Shown: piece after piece, positions 26,501-34,617 of the stretch | How positions within the stretch are numbered: the stretch's first letter is position 1 | Layout of the letters: every line of letters begins with the position of its first letter | Assembly: GCF_020829625.1 (NCBI RefSeq) | Contig: NZ_JAIVFX010000025.1 | Coordinates: 1 to 64,000 of the forward strand | From: Nostoc sp. XA010 | GTDB lineage: Bacteria; Cyanobacteriota; Cyanobacteriia; Cyanobacteriales; Nostocaceae | Length of the DNA: 64,000 nucleotides | Direction of reading: 5' to 3' | Position numbers and translations under genes: made by a program | The notes under the pieces: generated by a model | Databases searched by the model: none | What the model was told of the DNA's origin: nothing | The model's input: only the letters and a program-made list of their open reading frames with translations

Positions 26501-29024
26501 CTAATTTAAAACCGTATTGCAAGTCAATATTGTTGTAGCGAATGCCACCCGGATTAACTGTTTGCAACAAATTACCAGATAAGTCATAAACCCGCAATCC
26601 AGCATTTTTAACTGAGGTTAGTACTAAACTATCGGCAGAATTTGTGGCATTAACATAGATAGCAGGATCATCAGCATCAGCCCGTTGATCAACTGGGAGT
26701 GTTTCATCGTCAAATAAATCAGGGCGGGTTTCTACTGTGGGTGCAACAGTAGGAACTAAGTCTGCATCTAACGTGAGAATTTGGGTAAATTGGCTTTGAT
26801 TGAAGTTGTTATCACTTACCAGCACAATCGACTGGCTACCATCTGCTAGTTTTGGCCCAAAGGTAATACCCTCAATGTTATCTGTACCGTTAGGCAAGTT
26901 TAAGTCATTTAAATTCAACAGCAGACGTTTTTGAGCGGGTTTGATAGTAGCTAGTTGTTCAGCACTCAAATTATTGAGAGAATCGTAGAAACTAATATCA
27001 GTTGCACCTTGCAAAGAAACTTCGTAGATTTTGATGGTGTTGCCTACACCTTGGGCAAAGGAGCGTTCTAATGCCAATAATGTGCCACGATTATCTATTG
27101 CTAGTAAATCTGTCAAACCATTGTCAGCAGAACCTGTGCTAGGGTTAGATGCTTGAGCAATCGCATCCGTAATATAAAGATATTCTTTTTCTGGTTGTCC
27201 ACTAACCAGATTGTATTGCAGAATCCGGGAAGGGCTGCCACTGGTGAGCGAAGCCTTTAATCCATCTTGAGAAAGCGCATTTTCGGTAGCGGTGAATAGG
27301 GTTTTCTGGTCGGGTGTGATGGTGAGGCTTTCAAATCCCAAATTATTGTAAACACCTGATGTCTGCGTGTCACCTGCATCTACAATACCGTTGCTATTGG
27401 TATCCTCAACTACTGGTAGGAATTTACCGGGGACGAGTAACGATGCCACTTCTTGCCCCGTAGTCAGCGAAAACTCTTTAATAAAGGGATTGCTAACACG
27501 ACCAGCAGCAGGGTTAACTTCTCCCTCGGAAGAAATGAAAACAGTATCATTATTAGTTAAAGCAATACCTTCTGGGTCGAGGCTGTTGATTGCAAAAAAG
27601 TTGCCGTTGGTATCTTTGAGAGGAGTAACATTGGTAAAAGTAATTTCCGAATCGGCAGCGAAGGTATAAAAACGGGCTGGGGCAACTTGGGAGCGATCGT
27701 CTGAAATAGCGTAATAGCGGTTATTAAGAACATCATAGGTAACACCCGACAATCCTCCTAATGGGGTAGGTGTACCATTCACACTTCCCGCAGCACCAGC
27801 AGGAATAAAGCCAGTGACGAAGGTAGTTTCTCCGAGAAATTCTACATTGGGAATGGTTTTACCTGGTTCATTTGGCCCAGTTTGCACATCTGCAAACACC
27901 AAACGATGGTCAGAACTGGGGAAGGGAAAAGTACCTACCAAAGGAAATGTCGGGTCGGTATTCAGCGACCAAAATACTCCTGAATTGGCAATTGTCAAGT
28001 CAGCAGAGGGTAGAACATAGTCAGTCCGCAGGTTTCCGGGAGCCGTATCAGCAAAGTCTGCGGTGTCAAAGCTAGGATTACCATTTTGGCTAGCGTTTGC
28101 ACCATCCTGCAAATCTGCTTGTTGGGGCGCACCCAGACTAGTAGGAATGACATTAGTATTGATATTGGGATTTTGCAACAGTTGGCGAATAGCGTTGTCA
28201 AAACTATCACCATCTAACGGATCGGCATTTTGATCGCCCACAATTAAAAAGCTTGAACCAGCAGCAATCCCGCCCGTTTTCCCCTCATCATCGTAGATGT
28301 AATTACCTTTACCAGGAGTAATATAGTCTGCCCAAAAGCGGATCTCGTCGTGGTTGCGCTTGCCGTTGCGGTCTTCCGGCCCATCAAAGGTTGGAGGTGT
28401 AGGGTGGCTGGCAAGGACATGAATTGTCTCGCCATTTACTTGGATGGGTACATCCCAATGGCTCTTGGAGGAGAGACGTAAAACTTCCAGTTCCTCGTCA
28501 GAATACCAATCATTTGCCTGTACTGTTATCGGATCATCGGGAAGCAAAGCATTGGGCATATCCTTCCAGAGGAAGTTTTGAAATGTGCGGATGTTGGCAG
28601 TGTCAATAGGATATTTGGACAACAGCAACATCCCAAATTGACCGGGGAAATTCCCGAATCCGAAGGCATCATCGCCATATCCCGGTTCGCCTGGGGTTGT
28701 AACTGCTGTGCCATTGTTATTTAAGTCAAAACCAGAGGCAATACCCGTATTGCAAGGAGCGATGTAGAAGTAGGGGTAGTCAACGGGAGTTGCACCATTC
28801 TGGCTAACGGATAAGTAATTTTGCCGAAATAGTTGAACTGCCTCCGGGGAGTAGTCAAACTCGTTAATTAGCAGCACATCCGGGTTATTACGTTGGATGA
28901 TTTCTGCAACCGCCTTGGCCTGAACATTGTCAGGGTTAGACAAATCACTTACTAACTGACCTTCAGCGTTCCGATTCAGGGAAGCATTGAACTGGGAAAA
29001 GCGAATTGTGCTTGTAGTGATCAT
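23559..29024 (-). CDS. Giant RTX phosphatase: EEP + esterase-like phytase + beta-propeller phytase + esterase-like phytase
   Basis: An 1821-residue protein with no Sec signal. Module 1 (about 1-385) is an endonuclease/exonuclease/phosphatase fold with the motifs INEFD, LASHPTPP, VGDQNADP and SSDHRLV. Module 2 (about 395-790) is an esterase-like phytase domain (GGLSGVTYD, INSLDPEGIAL). Module 3 (about 795-1185) is a beta-propeller (3-phytase) domain: DADDPAIYVNATNSADSLVL, YNNIDLQYGF, PQTEGMVVDQETGFLYIGQE and NDVEGLTIYYG. Module 4 (about 1190-1590) is a second esterase-like phytase domain (GADLEGIVIAENGDYWMVDE). RTX repeats (about 1605-1750) and a C-terminus closely matching that of the GDPD protein complete it. 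It is expected to be secreted by type I and to act on inositol phosphates, nucleotides or nucleic acids. GLRQ within the RTX region reflects a small repeat insertion. Confidence 0.87.
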   Translation of the reverse strand: MITTSTIRFSQFNASLNRNAEGQLVSDLSNPDNVQAKAVAEIIQRNNPDVLLINEFDYSPEAVQLFRQNYLSVSQNGATPVDYPYFYIAPCNTGIASGFDLNNNGTAVTTPGEPGYGDDAFGFGNFPGQFGMLLLSKYPIDTANIRTFQNFLWKDMPNALLPDDPITVQANDWYSDEELEVLRLSSKSHWDVPIQVNGETIHVLASHPTPPTFDGPEDRNGKRNHDEIRFWADYITPGKGNYIYDDEGKTGGIAAGSSFLIVGDQNADPLDGDSFDNAIRQLLQNPNINTNVIPTSLGAPQQADLQDGANASQNGNPSFDTADFADTAPGNLRTDYVLPSADLTIANSGVFWSLNTDPTFPLVGTFPFPSSDHRLVFADVQTGPNEPGKTIPNVEFLGETTFVTGFIPAGAAGSVNGTPTPLGGLSGVTYDVLNNRYYAISDDRSQVAPARFYTFAADSEITFTNVTPLKDTNGNFFAINSLDPEGIALTNNDTVFISSEGEVNPAAGRVSNPFIKEFSLTTGQEVASLLVPGKFLPVVEDTNSNGIVDAGDTQTSGVYNNLGFESLTITPDQKTLFTATENALSQDGLKASLTSGSPSRILQYNLVSGQPEKEYLYITDAIAQASNPSTGSADNGLTDLLAIDNRGTLLALERSFAQGVGNTIKIYEVSLQGATDISFYDSLNNLSAEQLATIKPAQKRLLLNLNDLNLPNGTDNIEGITFGPKLADGSQSIVLVSDNNFNQSQFTQILTLDADLVPTVAPTVETRPDLFDDETLPVDQRADADDPAIYVNATNSADSLVLTSVKNAGLRVYDLSGNLLQTVNPGGIRYNNIDLQYGFKLGNQSVDIAVASDRGNDKLAIFKINPNSTTPGNYLEDITDSNIGTLFQGLPFAEPYSSSSRSAYGLTLYRSPITNDYYVFANRRETGDVAQFKLIDKGNGKIGAERVREFTVPTISNGFANAKGERDPQTEGMVVDQETGFLYIGQENVGIWKFQAEPNGGTTGKLIDQVRDLGGNYLTNDVEGLTIYYGKNGTGYLLASSQGDNTFVAYTREGNNEYVGNFAVGINGVIDSVQESDGADVINVPLGANFPFGLFVTQDGSNEPAKIVSDEGEEENISSNFKFVPWENIANAFPNSLTIDTTSYDPRNPVAQPKLTIYEFDNLPKLGTTSENQDIFLGGFSGLYFQGFAANGNLKFVTHTDRGPNGEPEGSNRPFFLPDFQPEIVSFELNRSTGEINITKRTGLFCQDGTTPLTGLPNLQAGANGLAYTDEIAVDLDNNILANDPLGADLEGIVIAENGDYWMVDEYRPAIYHFDVNGKLIDRFIPQGTATAPNPDQPLGTFGTEVLPFVYAQRRNNRGFEAVALEGNKLYAFIQSPIDNPDVANDATSKASLNLRILEFDIVTKQVKGEYLYRLEGLPATDKIGDAVSLGNGKFAVVERDDNGTSAGNKLIYQIDLAGATNINNPANFTLLDGKTIEQLTSAELVAANITPVTKSLIANAAQLGYTGVEKLEGLALVAPNTLALINDNDFNITGNTAAEKLGILELPNNLTIQPTFPNGFGSSNSDTVNFQPGQFFSAGDGADFVEGAQGNTIIAGNGDDTVLAGSDSSVSGNDGNEQIFIGQNSPAQKTSADGGNGDDLIVVLEASGSNNLFGAAGDDRLTVIEGSRQSLFGGSGNDTLSSGGSNNRLYGGSGDDKLFSNVNDSLCGGDGDDVLFAGQQGSDPYGGLRQRLSGGAGIDQFWIANGSLPTSKSIVTDFTVGIDKIGLGGVSVTQFSGLTLSQQGSNTLVKIGNTELVSLLGIISTSLTANDFVFSASVLA

Positions 29025-30181
29025 AGTTTAATTCTCAGGTAGATTTCAAACATGAGACTGCTTTGAAAAATGGGAGTGCGGAATGGGGCAATACTGTTGG
29101 ATTAAAGATTTTTGCCCTGTAGAAACGCGTTAGTACGGGATGAAGCCCAGTGCAATTTCGCGTCTCTACCAAGAATTTTGGACTTAACTGAATGGTGTTG
29201 GGGAGTGGGCATCTCTGCGTGAGGCAAACGATCGCCTTATCGCCTTAGCAATTATCCAAACTTGTCTGCACTTCGTAACAGTCCAAAAGCGATCGCCATG
29301 TCCACAGAGGAATCGCAGGTTACTAAATATCGCATTGAAAGCTGGATGTAAGTCTTCAAAACCAAAGCTGAGGCCAGTAGTTTCGTTTCCCAAGGCAGAA
29401 GCTTAGATACCAATGTCACACTTTCTAATTACTGGAGACTAAGAAGTTCTCAAACCTCCCACATTAAACTATTCCACTTAGATTAAGGAACAGCTATCAA
29501 GAGGTTAAGACAAAAATAATTGCAGGTTTTACGATGCTTTTGTTCCACAGCAATTATTTTCAGTCATATAGCCTGAACGGATAGCGCAGTCGGTAAAACT
29601 TAGAAATGGCTATTTTATCGTTGACCCTATAGTATGTCTTTCTCTAACTCAGTTTCAAGCTGTTCAGCCCTTTTAATTAATCTGAAAATTCCTTAGTTAA
29701 AACACATCTTAAAACTTTTATATATAAATTTGTTCCAGCAAACTATTTTGTTGATATTGTAAGATATAGAACATTAGTGCATCATTCAAAATTGAGGATA
29801 AAAACTCGGTTTCTTTCAGTGCTTGTAAAGATCCAAAGTGAATTTACTAACTGTGCTTCCATCACTTTTACATCTACTTTAATTCTTTGAAACCTATATC
29901 TGGCAATAATTTTGACTTTTAAAGGCAACTTTTCATTTCCCTTTTTATTTACTTTAACTAGTTCGTTTGAACTAGTGAATTCGATAGGATAGCCCGCCGC
30001 AAGCATACCTTACGGCGAACTATGCTATCGCAATTTTGGGAAAGCCTGAAACATCAATTTTGTCGTGAATAGGAAAGAAAACTGAGTAAATAACATCGAA
30101 AAGAGTTGGATTGGGTCTTTGCCAACGCAAGTTAATCGTAGCTAAATTAAATTTTGAGTAAATCAAACGAGAAAATAAATC
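29025..30181. other. 1.16-kb gene-free region between divergent RTX genes
   Basis: It contains a hairpin repeat at 29119-29169 (GTAGAAACGCG/CGCGTCTCTAC with one mismatch) and otherwise A/T-rich sequence. A 74-codon leftward frame (29782-30006) begins inside a dispersed repeat and has no recognisable family, so I do not call it a gene. Promoters for both flanking genes should be here. A single CTTAACCT, matching a cyanobacterial PHO-box half site, occurs on the minus strand at 29502-29509 without the required neighbours. Confidence 0.55.
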
Positions 30182-31492
30182 ATGAGCACACAAATTGGTA
30201 CTCCTTTTTCTGACAACCTGTTGGGCGGTAGTGGAAATGATAATCTCCTTGGTCGCAAGGGCGATGATAATCTGTTCGGTTATGAAGGCAATGATAACCT
30301 ATACGGTGACGAAGGAAATGATAACCTGTTTGGCAGCAGTGGAAACGATAACCTGTTTGGTGGCAGTGGAAACGATAACCTGTTTGGTGGCAGTGGAAAT
30401 GATAACCTGTTTGGAGAAAAGGGAGACGACGTAATATTTGGCAGTGCTGGTAATGACATTATCAGTGGTGGGGATGGCATTGATACGCTTGATTACACTG
30501 GTTTAGGTCAAGTAATTACTCTTTTTGCCGATCGTACAGAAAAGGGTGGTGGTCTTGGTAGCGATCGACCTTCAGAGCCTCCTAGTACAGAGATCATCAT
30601 TGCTGATCCAGGTTTTATAAATGTTATCGATATTTCTGGTACAGATTTAGCGTCTCTAATCGACTTGGATGCAGAAAGATTTGATATTCTTGATGTTCCT
30701 AGAGCGATTACCATTAAAAACTTTGTCAATGTCATTGGTAGTAATCAAAATGACACAATCATTGGTAACGAACTAAATAACATACTTATCGGTGGCAGTG
30801 GTAATGATTTCTTAGGCGGTAGCGCTGGCAATGACATCTATGATGGAGGAGATGGCATTGATACGCTTGATTACACTGGTTTGGGTCAAGCAATTACTTT
30901 TTTCCCTGATCGCATCGAAAAAGGAAATCTCGGCACTGATCGGGAAGTCGTTCCGACTGTAATTGAGATAGTTATAGGAGATGTTGGTTTTGCCAATACC
31001 ATTAATGCTTCAAGTCTAGAAAGTCCTGTTTCTGTAAATGTTGACTTATCTAAGGAATCGTTGACTGAGGTTAGTATTTCAGGGGTTGTTAATAGCATTG
31101 GCACTGTCAAAAATTTTGTCAATGTCATTGCTACAAAACAAAACGACACGATTATTGGTAACAAGTTAAATAACATAATCAATGGTTTTGGCGGTCGAGA
31201 CACTTTATCCGGAGGTGCTGCTCAGGATACATTTGTTCTGGGAGAAAAGGGTAATGTTCTTTATCGCAATTCTGGTATCGAAGACTTAGCTATCATCAAA
31301 GATTTTGTCTCTGGTGAAGACAAAATTCAACTAGCCGGTAACAGAAGTGACTATTCCTTCTTTAACCAAGGTTCGAGTAACTTTATTGCTCTGGTAGGCA
31401 ATGGTAATGGTCAATTTAACTTTGGGACTGATGAGGTGATTGCATCTCTCAATAGTAGTTTCAATCTTGTTAATGACTTGATATTTGTCTAA
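30182..31492 (+). CDS. RTX calcium-binding protein
   Basis: A 436-residue protein built mostly of RTX nonapeptides. The first ~100 residues are a dense block (GGSGNDNLFGGSGNDNLFG) that should fold into a calcium-loaded parallel beta-roll. Two repeated units (about 100-215 and 220-345) follow, each with DGIDTLDYTGLGQ and KNFVNVI..NDTIIGN. The C-terminal part (SGGAAQDTFVLGE, IIKDFVSGEDKIQL) is the usual RTX cap and secretion region. No catalytic domain is visible. It is divergent from the phosphatase genes and is probably another substrate of the adjacent type I system, perhaps a surface or matrix protein. An internal DNA repeat of 27 bp covers roughly 30226-30420. Confidence 0.88.
   Translation: MSTQIGTPFSDNLLGGSGNDNLLGRKGDDNLFGYEGNDNLYGDEGNDNLFGSSGNDNLFGGSGNDNLFGGSGNDNLFGEKGDDVIFGSAGNDIISGGDGIDTLDYTGLGQVITLFADRTEKGGGLGSDRPSEPPSTEIIIADPGFINVIDISGTDLASLIDLDAERFDILDVPRAITIKNFVNVIGSNQNDTIIGNELNNILIGGSGNDFLGGSAGNDIYDGGDGIDTLDYTGLGQAITFFPDRIEKGNLGTDREVVPTVIEIVIGDVGFANTINASSLESPVSVNVDLSKESLTEVSISGVVNSIGTVKNFVNVIATKQNDTIIGNKLNNIINGFGGRDTLSGGAAQDTFVLGEKGNVLYRNSGIEDLAIIKDFVSGEDKIQLAGNRSDYSFFNQGSSNFIALVGNGNGQFNFGTDEVIASLNSSFNLVNDLIFV
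30226..30420 (+). repeat. 27-bp tandem coding repeats of the RTX block
   Basis: About seven units, each encoding nine residues, around GGCAGTGGAAATGATAACCT; units from about 30325 to 30410 are nearly identical. Copy number can change in frame. Confidence 0.8.
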
Positions 31493-31579
31493 AAACAAAG
31501 CTGTTTATCTGCGGCGTTGCACATTTGCGGCATGAAAAAGCATTAGCTAATAAGTATCTCCAAAATTGAACCGAGAAGA

Positions 31580-31618
31580 CAGTTAAATTCGCTGCGACGG
31601 GCGCGGCGGATTTAACTG
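31580..31618 (+). terminator. Hairpin after the RTX gene
   Basis: CAGTTAAATTCGC (31580-31592) pairs with GCGGATTTAACTG (31606-31618) with one mismatch, about 90 bp after the RTX stop codon. It may end that transcript or be part of a dispersed repeat next to the MITE. Confidence 0.45.
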
Positions 31619-31624
31619 CCTTAT

Positions 31625-31800
31625 AGGATGTTTGAAAAGTCTAATTTATTACTCATCGGGTAACTAGAAGTCCTGGCTATACAGGCAAAAACGGCCTGCG
31701 TGAGTTAAAAATATTGATATCGATTTTTCGTTAGTCCACAGAGCTGGACTTCGTTTCTCTAGTGGCGAATTATATTCGACCAATACTTTTCAAACATTCT
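31625..31800 (-). mobile_element. MITE-like element, copy B
   Basis: About 176 bp with inverted ends AGGATGTTTGAAAAGT (31625-31640) and ACTTTTCAAACATTCT (31785-31800). The reverse complement aligns with 11031-11205 over most of its length, including GTCGAATATAATTCGC against GGCGAATATAATTCGC and TAAATTAGACTTTTCAAACA at the far end. The interior is diverged, so the two copies are old relative to each other. No coding capacity. Confidence 0.7.
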
Positions 31801-31953
31801 CTGAGCAATATTAACCGGGGTCATGCCATCTTGAAGGATGTAAAGGGACTCCGAAATTGATAGTTTTATTGCTAAATAGTTCAGATCTACGATAATACTT
31901 TTAAGCTCTTGTTCCCCTGCGGTCTTAATGATAAGGTTTTCACTGGATATTAT

Positions 31954-31979
31954 TTAAGGTGGGTAATAGCCCACCTTAA
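31954..31979. terminator. Perfect 10-bp hairpin 3' of the COP23 gene
   Basis: TTAAGGTGGG and CCCACCTTAA flank a TAATAG loop. It lies 84 bp past the stop codon of the leftward COP23 gene and is a candidate terminator, although no clear U-run follows in that direction. Confidence 0.5.
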
Positions 31980-32062
31980 TATAATTCAGTATTTCGGTGA
32001 CAGAAAAAACTATATCTTGTGGGTTTGGCAAAATTGCTCTTATCTGTTAAGTAATTGAAATA

Positions 32063-32839
32063 TTAGCGGAACTTAACAGGATTTAAGCGAACAGAGTTAG
32101 GCTGAGACTGACGACGAATTGCTACTCCATTGCGGAGATTTCTCGCGGTACCTCCATCTTTGCGATCAAGGAAAGGTTTCAGATTAATCCCACTTCTAGA
32201 CGAACTAACCCGATTATTGCCACTGCCTAGAAGTGTACGTCCTAAATTATATAATTCGTTGCCTCCACGACTGCGATCGCCATAAGTGTTAACGGCTATA
32301 GTCTGTTGTCCGCTATCAGCAGTAGTCAAGTTCTGAAAAATACTATTGCGGATAACAACAGGATCTTTCCCAGGAGGTACTGTCAGTACAATTCTACAGG
32401 TTGGGTTGGCTTCTGTTGTGACGCAGACAATATTTTCGTTATTTTCTACAGATGTCTGGAGTTCTTGTAAGCCATCTGGGCGATAAAGTTCTAAACGACT
32501 GGCAATTGCTGTACAACGCCTTTGTGCATCCCAACCACCGCCCAAAGTCGCAGGCGCAGCCCAAGCAAAGTATTGCCCTGGTTGACTTTGTGGCTGATAC
32601 ATAACGGTGTACTGACCATTGTAAGTCTGACACGTAAACCGAGTTGTACCGTCAGCTGAGGGTGAAGGTGGTATACCTGTTGATGTGTCTATTGGTACTG
32701 ATGACCCACCTGATGGTACTGTTGGTACGACAACGCCATCGCCAGTAGAGTCATATTGCGCCATTGCTACGGAATTGCCCAGACACAAAGATAAGCCAAG
32801 ACTACCCAAAGATATCAATCGAAGCAGTTGTGATGACAT
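32063..32839 (-). CDS. COP23-domain protein, exported
   Basis: A 258-residue protein with a signal peptide (LLRLISLGSLGLSLCLGNSVAMA, cleavage near residue 27). A low-complexity Ser/Pro/Thr linker follows, then a COP23 domain (about 68-200: RFTCQTYNGQYTVMYQPQ, AQRRCTAIASRLE, VCVTTEANPTCRIVLTVPPG). COP23 was first described as a circadian-oscillating membrane-associated protein of cyanobacteria; its biochemical role is unknown. Conserved Cys residues suggest disulphides outside the cytoplasm. The C-terminal ~55 residues are basic and Ser/Arg-rich, longer than usual. Confidence 0.82.
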   Translation of the reverse strand: MSSQLLRLISLGSLGLSLCLGNSVAMAQYDSTGDGVVVPTVPSGGSSVPIDTSTGIPPSPSADGTTRFTCQTYNGQYTVMYQPQSQPGQYFAWAAPATLGGGWDAQRRCTAIASRLELYRPDGLQELQTSVENNENIVCVTTEANPTCRIVLTVPPGKDPVVIRNSIFQNLTTADSGQQTIAVNTYGDRSRGGNELYNLGRTLLGSGNNRVSSSRSGINLKPFLDRKDGGTARNLRNGVAIRRQSQPNSVRLNPVKFR

Positions 32840-32919
32840 AAATCATCCTCCAGTAGAAATAGGTGGGGAATTGATAGTTTAATTGACGAATAATTCTATG
32901 TTTTGATTCATCAAAAAGG

Positions 32920-33342
32920 CTATTTTTTTTCCTCTGTTGCTTTTTTCTCTTCGAGTAGCTTTTTCACCCGTGCTTTAATTTCTAGATGACGCCCTACTCC
33001 TTTGACATTGCCTCTAATTTCTCTTTGTGTATAAGTTTTGTAACGGTTCAGATTTTCTTCTGCTAGTTTTGTAAACTCAGGCGCTTGGAGATTTTTCGGG
33101 TTGAGAATAGCAAATTGACGCGCCGCTAAAGACGCTTCCATCCATTTTTTATCATCAGCTAGAGCTGTAATTCTAGCTTTAATTAATTCTGGTTGATCTG
33201 GATACAGCGAAGAATCCCCAAAGGGGCTGACGCACCCCAGCACTTTTATGCTTAAACTAAGCCAGGAAAATACTTGAAAATTTTGTCTATATATGCTAAA
33301 GCAAATTATTTGGATCAATACCTTGAGATTGTAAATAGGCAA
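32920..33342 (-). pseudogene. Fragment resembling the N-terminal region of a cyanobacterial M48-type peptidase or related protein
   Basis: The well-conserved part is LYPDQPELIKARITALADDK and AARQFAILNP up to LNRYKTYTQREIRGN, a stretch I associate with secreted cyanobacterial M48-like proteins that continue into a membrane/peptidase region. Here it ends in a short Lys/Glu-rich tail with no HExxH. The first ~45 residues of the frame overlap the 3' end of the neighbouring Uma2 gene and a small GGGG/CCCC hairpin near 33220, so the native start appears lost. I treat it as a truncated gene; the family call is tentative. Confidence 0.35.
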
Positions 33343-34021
33343 TTAGGCGTTCTTTTTGCTGGCGTTCCTGTTCAATTTGCTCTACCGCCCAAAGGAACAA
33401 ATTACCTGCCTCATCCCACCACCGCAACCAGTAACCAGTTCTAGCTTCTTTTGTTCCTTGCCAAGTTCCCAGAAATAAACCCATTGAATCAATCCAATGA
33501 CGACCATTTTCATCAGGTTGCTTTAACTCGTAGCGGCTATTTTCGAGTTGGTAAAATTCTAACAAACCGCCATTTGGGTCAAAAATCACGTAAATTGGAA
33601 CTTGAAGAATCTGCTCATAAAAAAACCATTTTCCTGGTGGATAAGTTCGCTTAAAAGAGTATTCTCCACCCTCAGCATCAGATAGAAATTCCATCACAAT
33701 TGCCGGAATATCCCCGTCTAAATTGGGTGTATAGCTTTTGCGTTCTCCTAAAACTTGATTTACCGATGGTACATAAACCCAGCCGGGTGCTTTAGCAACA
33801 AATTGCCCGTTTATCGTTGCACAAAGTCCAAAATTCGAGGCTATCAACATCTGCGGTTGGATGAAACCACTTATCTCAAGGCTTTCGCGCAAAGCACCAG
33901 CTAATAGTGGCTGACCTGTATTTTCCACTGGTTCATCCTTTAGGTGAAAATCTGCGGGCAACGCTTCCCAAGATATTACCAGTTCTGTTGAAGATTTGGT
34001 TTCACCGAGTTGGGTTGTCAT
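33296..34021 (-). CDS. Uma2-family PD-(D/E)XK nuclease-like protein
   Basis: 241 residues from the ATG at 34021, which has AAGGGG 5 bp upstream; a GTG two codons earlier is the other option. It shows the Uma2 pattern: PQMLIASNFGLCATING, WVYVPSVNQV, DIPAIVMEFLSDAEGGEYSFK and IYVIFDPNGGLLEFYQLENS. The C-terminal half (about 170-241) has a tail ending EQERQQKERLIAYLQSQGID typical of the longer subfamily, which often includes a C-terminal coiled region. The DNA role is unproven. Confidence 0.83.
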   Translation of the reverse strand: MTTQLGETKSSTELVISWEALPADFHLKDEPVENTGQPLLAGALRESLEISGFIQPQMLIASNFGLCATINGQFVAKAPGWVYVPSVNQVLGERKSYTPNLDGDIPAIVMEFLSDAEGGEYSFKRTYPPGKWFFYEQILQVPIYVIFDPNGGLLEFYQLENSRYELKQPDENGRHWIDSMGLFLGTWQGTKEARTGYWLRWWDEAGNLFLWAVEQIEQERQQKERLIAYLQSQGIDPNNLL

Positions 34022-34223
34022 AAACACCCCTTTTTATTGATTTGTCTTTATTTTATGGGCGATCGCAGTTATTTTACAACGTCGCCGTTTGTGATGCGAT
34101 GCCTACGACGGTTAAAGCCAACACACAAAATTAAAACACAAAAAACCCCGGCGAAACTAACCGAGGTAAGAGAGAGAGGTACGAATGACAATGAGATATA
34201 GCGATACCGAAATCTAAAAAATC

Positions 34224-34394
34224 TTAGCTAACGGTAAAACCAACCAAAACTATAGTTGTGACAATTAAAGTCGCAAAAAGAGCCTGTAAAACATATTTAC
34301 GTTGTTCCCAAATTGCCGGGTACTCGGCGTAGTACATCTTGGGTTCAGCTGCGTAGTTATTGATAATGCCGTCTTCGTTTATTGTGGTATACAT
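34224..34394 (-). CDS. ssl1498-family light-harvesting-like protein
   Basis: A 56-codon gene with ATG at 34392-34394, TAA at 34224-34226 and AAGAGAAA upstream as ribosome binding site. The product has the conserved N-terminal NEDGIINNYAAEPKMYYAEYP followed by one transmembrane helix (about 36-55, LQALFATLIVTTIVLVGFTV). This matches the small thylakoid ssl1498-type proteins related in name to light-harvesting-like proteins; they are thought to bind pigments or photosystem partners, but this one lacks the ExxN/HxxR chlorophyll-binding motif. It stands alone. Confidence 0.75.
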   Translation of the reverse strand: MYTTINEDGIINNYAAEPKMYYAEYPAIWEQRKYVLQALFATLIVTTIVLVGFTVS

Positions 34395-34617
34395 AATTTT
34401 TCTCTTTTTTATTTACTTATGTAACTAAATTTAACAATATTGTTACAAAACGTCAAGAGGACTTGACAAAAAAAGTCTGATGGTATTAATAAAAGTTGCT
34501 TATCAGGCATAGGAGATTTAGGCGAAGCTGCTCCAGCCGCCGAAAGCGTCATAATATTACGCAATTTTTTAAATCGCAAAATAAAAGGGTAGAGCGTGGA
34601 TGAAGTAAAATCTACAT

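Noticed and set aside
29502..29509. PHO box upstream of the giant phytase gene
   Set aside because: Only one CTTAACCT half site is present, about 480 bp from the start, without the tandem copies at 11-bp spacing.
29782..30006. 74-codon minus frame as a gene
   Set aside because: Starts in a dispersed repeat, has no recognisable family and no ribosome binding site.
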